Part shown: in pieces, positions 1-5,701 of the stretch
How positions within the stretch are numbered: the stretch's first letter is position 1
Layout of the letters: each line of letters begins with the position of its first letter
Source of the DNA: Methanobacteriota archaeon
GTDB lineage: Archaea > Thermoplasmatota > Poseidoniia > MGIII > CG-Epi1
Direction of reading: 5' to 3'
Assembly (NCBI GenBank): GCA_029977605.1
Contig: JAPOKN010000037.1
Coordinates: 1 to 9,769 of the forward strand
Length of the DNA: 9,769 nucleotides
Program-made: the position numbers and the translations under genes
Notes under the pieces: model-generated
Database searches by the model: none
The model's input: only the letters and a program-made list of their open reading frames with translations
Told to the model about the DNA's origin: nothing

Positions 1-96
1 ATCTCATTTTATATTATGAAAATGGAAATGGATGCTGCAGATGTAGCATTAACAACTGACAATCCAGAGAAGACTAAAGAAATTTTAGGAATATAA
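1..96 (+). CDS. C-terminal fragment of an unidentified protein
   Basis: An open frame enters from the left edge and stops at TAA (94-96), leaving 31 visible residues that end in KEILGI. The fragment is mixed polar and hydrophobic, with no motif I can assign. That it is coding is inferred from the open frame and from the tight spacing: the next gene starts five bases after its stop on the same strand, as expected in an operon. The frame could be a chance open stretch, since it is short. I do not recognise the family. Confidence 0.5.
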   Translation: MSFYIMKMEMDAADVALTTDNPEKTKEILGI

Positions 97-101
97 GCTA
101 A

Positions 102-359
102 ATGCGGGTTGATCTTCACGGTCTACCTCTTTCAGATGCTAAGTTAAAATCGCAGATTGCGGTTGCTGAAGCTTGGGAATCCTCGCAGCCTTCTATCGAG
201 CTAGTTCATGGTCATAATTTAGGGACTGTCATCAAAGATTATGTTCAACATGAAAATGGCTTGCAAAAAGACATAAAACGGATATATCCTGAAATTTCTA
301 AACTTAAATTATTAGATAAGGGGTTAGGTTCAACATTAATAAAATTTAGGAGAAAATAG
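102..359 (+). CDS. Small stand-alone Smr-domain protein
   Basis: This 85-residue protein looks like a single Smr (small MutS-related) domain. It has the N-terminal DLHG motif (residues 4-7), a central helix, the strand plus loop LVHGHNLG (34-41), a helix IKDYV, and a C-terminal GLGSTLIKF strand in the place of the usual Gly-rich TxVxL end. Smr domains of this family bind or nick nucleic acid; here the domain stands alone, without MutS2 or an N-terminal extension. The second motif is usually HGxGxG, and here HGHNLG keeps the His-Gly and the last Gly only. The ATG lies five bases after the preceding stop, and LysE begins six bases after this stop, so the three are probably co-transcribed. No strong ribosome binding site is visible. 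Function in the cell is unknown. Confidence 0.8.
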   Translation: MRVDLHGLPLSDAKLKSQIAVAEAWESSQPSIELVHGHNLGTVIKDYVQHENGLQKDIKRIYPEISKLKLLDKGLGSTLIKFRRK

Positions 360-365
360 ATAGTA

Positions 366-977
366 ATGGATTTGACTTCTCTTTTGGCATTATCATTTGT
401 TTGCGCAATGGGAGCAATGTCGCCGGGACCTAGCCTTGCCGTGGTTTTGAGAAATACAATTTCTGGTGGAAGATTACAGGGCATAATGACAGGCATTGGT
501 CACGGGATTGGTTTTGGGCTTTATGCTTTAGTTGCCGTTACAGGACTTTCAGCCCTTTTACTAGCTCATGATTCAACATTTTTACTCTTGCAGTGGAGTG
601 GAGCTCTAGTCTTACTTTGGTTATCATACAACATGCTCACTTACATTCCTTCAAATGCTAAAGAAAGTCATGAAATTAGTGGACGTAAAGGTTTCATTGA
701 GGGTTTTTTAATCTCTTTTTTAAATCCTAAGATTTTAGTATTTTTGGTAGCTGTCTTTAGTCAATTCATTGATCCCGAAATGAATCAAATGGAAAGAATA
801 ATCATGGCAATTTTAGCAGGACTTATAGATACCACTTGGTATGTTTTAGTTGCAGCGATACTTGCAGGTACTCCTATGATAGATACGTTGCGCTCTAATT
901 CAGTAATCATTGATCGCGTAATAGGTTTAGTTCTTTTCTTTTTGGCATTAGCTCTAGTTGCTAAGACTTTTGTTTGA
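366..977 (+). CDS. LysE/RhtB family amino-acid exporter
   Basis: A 203-residue membrane protein of the LysE/RhtB translocator family, whose members export amino acids or related small molecules. Visible hallmarks are the MSPGPSLAVVLRN stretch in the first helix (PGP at residues 20-22), a Gly-rich second helix region, and the SFLNPKILVFLVAVFSQFI segment (117-135), which matches the conserved NPK-to-QF region of the family. About six hydrophobic helices and a length near 200 are normal. Substrate cannot be told from sequence. It starts six bases after the Smr gene, so the two are likely an operon, and its 3' end overlaps the convergent MATE gene by 24 bases (954-977). Confidence 0.9.
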   Translation: MDLTSLLALSFVCAMGAMSPGPSLAVVLRNTISGGRLQGIMTGIGHGIGFGLYALVAVTGLSALLLAHDSTFLLLQWSGALVLLWLSYNMLTYIPSNAKESHEISGRKGFIEGFLISFLNPKILVFLVAVFSQFIDPEMNQMERIIMAILAGLIDTTWYVLVAAILAGTPMIDTLRSNSVIIDRVIGLVLFFLALALVAKTFV

Positions 978-2351
978 GCTTTCCATTTCATTAATGGTTT
1001 TTCTAACCCACAGAGGGCCAACTATTGCAGAAACACTTACAGAGATAGCAATGGAATACCATACCCATACAATATCTCTAGAATCAATAATTGCAAAATA
1101 ATAGGCGAGGGGTGCTGAAACAAGTAAAACTCTCAATGCAGTAATGACTAGAACTGGTATTCCTTGACCCAATCCTTGCATAATCCTACCACATGGCATC
1201 GCAATTCCAACAAATGGGTACGTGAAGCATAGTGTTCTTAATGCGCTCACGCCAATATTCTTGATGTTCTCATCGTCTGTGAATAGACTAATGATACTGG
1301 GTGCAAGAAAGTACACAATTGTTGAAGCAATTGCAACTATAACGAAGGCCCTTGAAATTGCGTAAACGATAATACTTTTTACTTTGTCAAAACGTTTTGC
1401 ACCGGCAAACATTCCCACAGTAGTGACTAGACCTGTAGCAATACCCATGATTGGAAGAAACATTAGCATATCTAACCTTCCAGATATAGTATACGCAGCT
1501 ACAGCGTCAGGTCCATATCCAATGATTAAAATATAATTAAAGACACCCTGTCCAAAGGACATAATTATCATTGAAATTGAGGACGGAATACCAACAACTA
1601 AAATTTCCTTCATTAGATCTTTTGAAAAGGTAAAATTTCGCATATCAAACGAAATGTACGCATGGTCTTTGAAAAATAGCATAAAGATGAAAATGAAAAA
1701 TACTATCATTTGAGAAACTACGCTTGCAGCAGCAGCTCCTTTCACACCCATGTCTAATCCAAATCCTCCGTATTCATCTAAGTCAAAAATAAAAATAGGA
1801 TCTAAAATAATATTCAAGATAGTGCCTGTAGCAGCTACCATTACTGGGAATTTCATATCACCTTCACCAGCTAGTATTGATCGGAATACAATTGAGAACA
1901 CAATAAACATCATCCCATAGCAAGTAACTCTAAGGTAGCTCCATGATTCATCTATTAATTCTTCTGGTGATCCTAACATTGAGAGAACTTTCTTACCAGT
2001 TAATAAACCAAAAAATGTTAAGGTAATTCCCATAAAAAGCGCGATTAATAAGCCGTGTTTTGCAGCATTATCTGCTTTTTCTTTATCTTCTTCTCCAATA
2101 GCTCTTGCTATTGTAGCTGTAATTCCCGTACCGATTCCAAATGTAATTCCCATAACGAAGAAGTAAAGGGGCATGTTGAATGCAACTGCAGCAATCGAAC
2201 TTCCACCCAACTGGCCAATGAACAACATATCAACTATTGAATAGAAAGTCTGTATAGCCATACCAGCAATAACTGGAATTGCGATAGTCCAAAGTGAACG
2301 TTCAGGATTCTCTAAGAATTCGTTCAGGCGAGATTCTTTTTGTTCAGCCAC
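954..2351 (-). CDS. MATE family multidrug/Na+ (or H+) antiporter
   Basis: A 465-residue, roughly twelve-helix protein of the MATE family (NorM/DinF-type), which exports cationic drugs or metabolites in exchange for Na+ or H+. The N-terminal half carries the family's opening pattern: NPERSLWTIAIP (16-26), then a first helix reaching VDMLFIGQLG (Asp41), then the long small-residue-rich stretch ending in TATIARAIGEED (78-89). The second half repeats the fold (for example SISMIIMSFGQGVFNYIL). The start is GTG at 2349-2351; no upstream ATG exists in this frame, and starting here gives a normal short cytoplasmic leader. A TATA-like sequence lies about 24 bases upstream. The 3' end overlaps the LysE gene. 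Probably co-transcribed with the small cysteine protein upstream. Substrate unknown. Confidence 0.92.
   Translation of the reverse strand: MAEQKESRLNEFLENPERSLWTIAIPVIAGMAIQTFYSIVDMLFIGQLGGSSIAAVAFNMPLYFFVMGITFGIGTGITATIARAIGEEDKEKADNAAKHGLLIALFMGITLTFFGLLTGKKVLSMLGSPEELIDESWSYLRVTCYGMMFIVFSIVFRSILAGEGDMKFPVMVAATGTILNIILDPIFIFDLDEYGGFGLDMGVKGAAAASVVSQMIVFFIFIFMLFFKDHAYISFDMRNFTFSKDLMKEILVVGIPSSISMIIMSFGQGVFNYILIIGYGPDAVAAYTISGRLDMLMFLPIMGIATGLVTTVGMFAGAKRFDKVKSIIVYAISRAFVIVAIASTIVYFLAPSIISLFTDDENIKNIGVSALRTLCFTYPFVGIAMPCGRIMQGLGQGIPVLVITALRVLLVSAPLAYYFAIIDSRDIVWVWYSIAISVSVSAIVGPLWVRKTINEMESSNKSLSN
998..1002 (+). terminator. T-run after the LysE gene, possible terminator
   Basis: TTTTT lies about 20 bases after the LysE stop, within the convergent MATE coding region, in a generally T-rich stretch (967-1002). 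It is consistent with a T-run terminator but weak evidence alone. Confidence 0.2.
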
Positions 2352-2370
2352 AATACGCCTTTCTCAGTGG

Positions 2371-2379
2371 GCTATAATA
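2371..2379 (-). promoter_or_regulatory. Possible TATA box for the MATE gene
   Basis: On the minus strand the 34-base spacer between the cysteine protein and MATE contains TATTATAGC, centred about 24 bases before the GTG start. In archaea this spacing would put transcription start at or very near the start codon. It could equally be a chance AT-rich stretch inside an operon. Confidence 0.3.
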
Positions 2380-2385
2380 GTCATA

Positions 2386-2748
2386 CTATTGATTTTGCAA
2401 CTTTTGCTTTATCAATGCTTCAAATTTTTCTGCATTGCCTTCACATTCAATCATTTCATTTTTAGTAACTACTGTAACATATCCTGTAGCTGTTTTTCCA
2501 ATAACACAAGGAGTGACTCCTTTGGTATACTTTTCAATTGCAGAATTTCTTTCGTTGAGATGGATATAATCAATGGTTATGGGTAATCTTTTCTCACAAG
2601 CAGCCCATTCCTTCTTCGACTTACCATGAGTGATGTCGCAAAGAGAGCAATGTTTGTTTGAGAAAAATTTTCCTGCAAAATATTTAATTTCACCAAAAAT
2701 TCCCCCATCTGCGTCGTAAATTCCTATTAGTTTAGTTATTCCAGGCAC
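2386..2748 (-). CDS. Conserved small cysteine protein with CxxC-DITHG motif, function unknown
   Basis: A 120-residue soluble protein. It opens with LIGIYDADGGIFGEIKY (residues 7-23), followed by HCSLCDITHG (33-42), in which C34 and C37 form a CxxC pair next to Asp38 and His41. Three more cysteines lie at 51, 81 and 102, with C81 in the motif TPCVIG. I associate this pattern (YDADGG, CxLCDITHG, HLNER, PCV) with a conserved family of unknown function found in bacteria and some archaea; that is recollection, not a search. The CxxC, His and Asp suggest metal binding or a redox site. The start is GTG, immediately after an in-frame TGA, so no longer form is possible; a GGGG ribosome-binding-like run lies five bases upstream. 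It is followed 33 bases later by MATE, suggesting one operon. Confidence 0.75.
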   Translation of the reverse strand: MPGITKLIGIYDADGGIFGEIKYFAGKFFSNKHCSLCDITHGKSKKEWAACEKRLPITIDYIHLNERNSAIEKYTKGVTPCVIGKTATGYVTVVTKNEMIECEGNAEKFEALIKQKLQNQ

Positions 2749-2767
2749 TCAGGCCCCTTTTCAATAG

Positions 2768-2776
2768 TATTTAAAT
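2768..2776 (-). promoter_or_regulatory. Candidate TATA box for the cysteine protein-MATE pair
   Basis: The minus strand reads ATTTAAATA, centred about 24 bases before the GTG start at 2748. This fits an archaeal TATA box driving a leaderless or nearly leaderless transcript. The G-rich run just before the GTG would then lie at or before the transcription start, so the two signals do not both have to be used. Confidence 0.45.
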
Positions 2777-2787
2777 GATTTTTCTCT

Positions 2788-2825
2788 AGTGCATAAATGC
2801 AGTGCGTAATGTTATATTGCATAAC
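2788..2825. repeat. Three TGCRTAA repeats with an inverted repeat, possible operator
   Basis: TGCATAA occurs at 2790-2796, TGCGTAA at 2803-2809 and TGCATAA again at 2818-2824, spaced 13 and 15 bases apart. The first two share the longer AGTGCRTAA. The first copy also forms an inverted repeat, TGCAT-AA-ATGCA (2790-2801), and GTTAT (2811-2815) pairs with ATAAC (2821-2825). The cluster lies just upstream of, and over, the likely MFS promoter, where an operator would be expected. No regulator gene lies in the window. Confidence 0.4.
2812..2817 (+). promoter_or_regulatory. Possible TATA box for the MFS transporter
   Basis: TTATAT is centred about 25-26 bases before the TTG at 2840, which would make a leaderless message beginning with that codon. 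With the TTG at 2831 the spacing would be too short (about 16 bases). The box sits between two copies of the TGCRTAA repeat. Confidence 0.35.
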
Positions 2826-2830
2826 TGTAG

Positions 2831-4117
2831 TTGAAATTATTGAGTACGGACAATACCAGCGAGGAAATAGAGCCTCCAACTGAATTATATGCATATCATG
2901 CCACAAGTTCATTTGCTAATGATATCTCTATGCCGTATTTGAGTTATTATGCTGTACGATTGGGAGCTTCATTTGAGCAAATTGCTTGGATTCAATCATT
3001 GATGAATCTTTTACCAAATGCTTTACAATATTTTTGGGGTTGGGTTTCAGATACTAAATCTATAAGGACTTATTGGATTATAGGAGGTTCTATTTTTGGA
3101 GCTATTTCCTTATATTTACTTTCGACGGTTAATGATCCTAACGAAATGTTACTTCTTGTAGTTATTTATTCAGTTTCGTTATCAATTATAAATCCGACTT
3201 GGGCAGCTTTACAGGGAGATTGGATGAACCCCTCCAAGAGAGGAAGTACACTAAGTAAATTTCATGTAATAGGAGGTTTGCTCGGCTTAGTCGGTTCTCT
3301 AATTGCAGTTTATTCAGTTTATACTGATGGTTCAAATTCAGCGGAACCGTTTAGGCCATTATTTACATTTGCAGCAGTAGCCACATTTATTGGAGGTCTA
3401 ATATTAATCAGAGTTCCTTACAGAGACCCTGAAAAGACTAAGGATTTAGTACTATCAGAAACTGCAAAGAAAGAATATTCTAACACTTTTCAAAGTTACG
3501 TTCGTGCTCAGGCATTTTACGCTTTGAACATGTCTCTGATTTGGCCCTTATTTGCTATGATTTTAATTGAGGTTCTTGAGGTAGACAATATTGTATTGGT
3601 AGCTTTTAGTCTAGTTGGTGCAGTCTCTGAAATGGCTTTTCAGCCAATTATGGGTCGATTAGTTGACAGAGTTGGGCCGTTACCGGTTCTAATAATGAGT
3701 AGGATAGGGTTTGCAATCTTGCCTTTCATTTATGCTTTTTTTCCTATTATTGAAGTTATGATACTTCTTCAAATAGTTATTCTAGGTCCATGTTTCAGTG
3801 CATTTTTGATAACTTCTAACGCAATGGTTCTAGATCTTGCACCTAACAAAGAAAGGGCTGCATACTTTAGCTATTACAATACTCGCGTCGGAATAACTAC
3901 CTTTGTTGGAGCACTTATTGGAGGATATATGGCTGGCTATCTTGAAGATTTTTACAATGACACTTGGAAAGCCATTTTTACCATATTTATTATTTCAGGA
4001 ATAGGCAGAAGTATAGGAACTATTCCATTTTTAAGTCTTAGAATACCTAAAAAATACCCCGGTTCAATCTATTTAGTCGACAGACTTATGGAATTCAGGA
4101 TGTTTAAACGTCGCTAG
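2831..4117 (+). CDS. MFS transporter, substrate unknown
   Basis: A protein of up to 428 residues with about twelve hydrophobic helices, typical of the Major Facilitator Superfamily. The MFS motif A is seen after helix 2 as GWVSDTKSIR (70-79) and again in the second half as GRLVDRVG (275-282), as expected from the internal duplication. A conserved-looking loop, NPTWAALQGDWMNPSKRG (121-138), follows. Substrate cannot be assigned. The frame opens right after a TAG, and there is no ATG before the first helix: the first ATG (residue 34) would cut into helix 1. The start is therefore TTG at 2831 or TTG at 2840. The latter fits the TATA-like spacing better and gives a 425-residue protein. It is transcribed alone, diverging from the cysteine protein and ending two bases from the Rieske gene. 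Confidence 0.85.
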   Translation: MKLLSTDNTSEEIEPPTELYAYHATSSFANDISMPYLSYYAVRLGASFEQIAWIQSLMNLLPNALQYFWGWVSDTKSIRTYWIIGGSIFGAISLYLLSTVNDPNEMLLLVVIYSVSLSIINPTWAALQGDWMNPSKRGSTLSKFHVIGGLLGLVGSLIAVYSVYTDGSNSAEPFRPLFTFAAVATFIGGLILIRVPYRDPEKTKDLVLSETAKKEYSNTFQSYVRAQAFYALNMSLIWPLFAMILIEVLEVDNIVLVAFSLVGAVSEMAFQPIMGRLVDRVGPLPVLIMSRIGFAILPFIYAFFPIIEVMILLQIVILGPCFSAFLITSNAMVLDLAPNKERAAYFSYYNTRVGITTFVGALIGGYMAGYLEDFYNDTWKAIFTIFIISGIGRSIGTIPFLSLRIPKKYPGSIYLVDRLMEFRMFKRR

Positions 4118-4119
4118 AA

Positions 4120-5187
4120 TCAATAATATTTTTGTATTAATTTATGAAAGTAATGAACACCAATTTCCCTTTTTGGTGAATATCTTCCTCTATCGTAAGC
4201 TTTTGATTTGATTCCCTTCTGTACAGATTCTACAATTTCTTCGTCTTCTAATTCTACTTTATCTAATCCACTTCCAGCACCCTTTTCCATTAATTCCTCC
4301 TTCCAAACATAAGTAAAGTATTGGATTTGAGTTTCCTCTGGAGATTTTGGTTTGACTACATTTACAGAGAGACCCCATGGATAAAAATTAAACATCATGT
4401 TTGGGAAAAGAAAGAAATAGTATGCAGCTACATTTTTACCATAATCTTGATGATCTTTAGGTAAATCAAATGTGTTTTCGTTACCTTTACCTATTCCTAT
4501 TTGTAAAACAGTGTTTTCAATGCCTTCTGTAAAATAGTCATCATAATCTAGAGTCTGATTTAGGTCTTTGTGGACAAAGGGAATGTGAAAGCCTTCTAGA
4601 TAATTGTCGCAGTAGAGTGCCCAATTTGCATTTACTTTGTATTTTCTCGATAGTTCTGGTTTGTATACAAATTCGTTAACAGGTAACCAATCCAATCTTT
4701 TAGCCATTGGTTGAATAAGTTCGGAAAGATCACATTTCTTATCATTTATAACAAATAGTAAATTTTTCCATGATTCTATCTCAATTTCAGGTAAATTATC
4801 ATCATTACTTGGAAAGTTTTCTACATCATCAAATTCAGGCATAAATTTCATCTCTCCATCAATATGAAACTGTCTACCATGATAACCACAGACCAAATTT
4901 TTAGTTTTTGCAGCTTTTTCACAAACAATATTGCCTCTATGTGTACAAACATTAGATAGACATCTAATCTTTTCTCCATCTTTTGTTAACACATACGGTT
5001 CATCAACCATTCCCTCTAGCAAAATATCAGGATGTGCATTATTTTTTTCTAAAAGATCAGAATCTCCTACAAATTGCCAACTGCGGTTGAATAGTTTTCT
5101 AAGTTTTCTATAAACTTTAGAGCTATGATAAAATTTAGAGGGTATTGTTTTTGCCTTGCGGATATCATCGTCAATGTCAAGTTTCAT
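4120..5187 (-). CDS. Rieske non-haem iron oxygenase, alpha-subunit type
   Basis: A 355-residue oxygenase component of the Rieske ring-hydroxylating/choline-monooxygenase-like superfamily. The N-terminal Rieske domain binds a [2Fe-2S] cluster through C81-x-H83 (CTHRG) and C100-x2-H103 (CGYHG). The catalytic domain has CDNYLEGFHIPFVHKDL (193-209), giving bridging Asp194 and iron ligands His201 and His206; Asp315, in the segment LEDEEIVESVQ, is the likely third ligand. All key residues are therefore present. The NYLEGFHxPFVH and C-terminal YDRGRYSPKRE patterns look closer to choline/betaine-type oxygenases, and to sequences I recall from Bacteroidetes, than to naphthalene dioxygenase. No reductase or ferredoxin is in the window, so electrons must come from elsewhere. 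ATG overlaps the DUF4442 gene by 11 bases, so the two are probably translated together. Substrate unknown. Confidence 0.9.
   Translation of the reverse strand: MKLDIDDDIRKAKTIPSKFYHSSKVYRKLRKLFNRSWQFVGDSDLLEKNNAHPDILLEGMVDEPYVLTKDGEKIRCLSNVCTHRGNIVCEKAAKTKNLVCGYHGRQFHIDGEMKFMPEFDDVENFPSNDDNLPEIEIESWKNLLFVINDKKCDLSELIQPMAKRLDWLPVNEFVYKPELSRKYKVNANWALYCDNYLEGFHIPFVHKDLNQTLDYDDYFTEGIENTVLQIGIGKGNENTFDLPKDHQDYGKNVAAYYFFLFPNMMFNFYPWGLSVNVVKPKSPEETQIQYFTYVWKEELMEKGAGSGLDKVELEDEEIVESVQKGIKSKAYDRGRYSPKREIGVHYFHKLIQKYY
4129..4133 (+). terminator. T-run after the MFS gene, possible terminator
   Basis: A TTTTT run begins 12 bases after the MFS stop, inside the 3' end of the convergent Rieske gene. Archaeal transcription often ends at T-runs without a hairpin, but such runs are common in AT-rich DNA. 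Confidence 0.2.
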
Positions 5188-5701
5188 CGTCTTTACTTCT
5201 AGGCCAATTCCTAACGTAAGTTAATAGTTTTGTTTCCGCACAAAGTTCGCCTTCATTATCATAACCTTTTACAGTTAGCCATTCTTCATGTTTATTATTT
5301 TTATTTATTCCAGTAACGTATGAATCGATTTCTTTCTCAGTCAATTCAAAAAAAACAGTTAAATCACTTTTCACAGCTTTCAAATATTTTATATTTGCTT
5401 CTTTTGTGAAAACATATGCATCTATTTCTTTTGTACTCAGTATAAGGGGCAGTGCCATTCCATAATACATATCCATCCCAGAGTAAGTGGTTCCTCCAAA
5501 CATTATTTTGTCAAAGGCACTATTCAACCATGATTGTTTGATAACCATTTTAGCTTTCATAAAGTCTTCACTTATGTCAACAACTTTGATTCTATTTGCA
5601 ATAGAGGGAGGCCAACGATTCATCATTTTAGCCAGTTGTTTTGAATCTAAATTTCGTTCTTTGTATTTTTTGGAATAATATTTGAATGGATTCAGAATCA
5701 A
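5177..5701 (-). CDS. DUF4442 hot-dog fold (thioesterase-like) protein
   Basis: A 174-residue protein resembling the DUF4442 family, which has the hot-dog fold of PaaI/YiiD-type acyl-CoA thioesterases. The match is in the order of elements: PPSIANRIKVVDISEDF (31-47), a strand, SWLNSAFDKIMFGGTTYSGMD (57-77) where the family has an Asn-rich turn, FGG and a helix with Asp, then YVFTKEANIKYLK (97-108), a variable loop and a last strand ETKLLTYVRNW. The members' substrate is generally unknown; an acyl thioester is the usual guess. The start is TTG (5699-5701), sharing TTGA with the stop of the upstream gene; the first ATG codons (residues 26-27) would leave a domain of about normal length, so the exact start is uncertain. 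It overlaps the Rieske gene downstream, which suggests a shared pathway. Confidence 0.8.
   Translation of the reverse strand: MILNPFKYYSKKYKERNLDSKQLAKMMNRWPPSIANRIKVVDISEDFMKAKMVIKQSWLNSAFDKIMFGGTTYSGMDMYYGMALPLILSTKEIDAYVFTKEANIKYLKAVKSDLTVFFELTEKEIDSYVTGINKNNKHEEWLTVKGYDNEGELCAETKLLTYVRNWPRSKDDET

Noticed and set aside
2790..2825. Repeat cluster as a CRISPR array or replication-origin iterons
   Set aside because: The repeat is only seven bases with 6-8 base gaps and three copies, there are no cas or replication-initiator genes nearby, and it sits in a promoter spacer.
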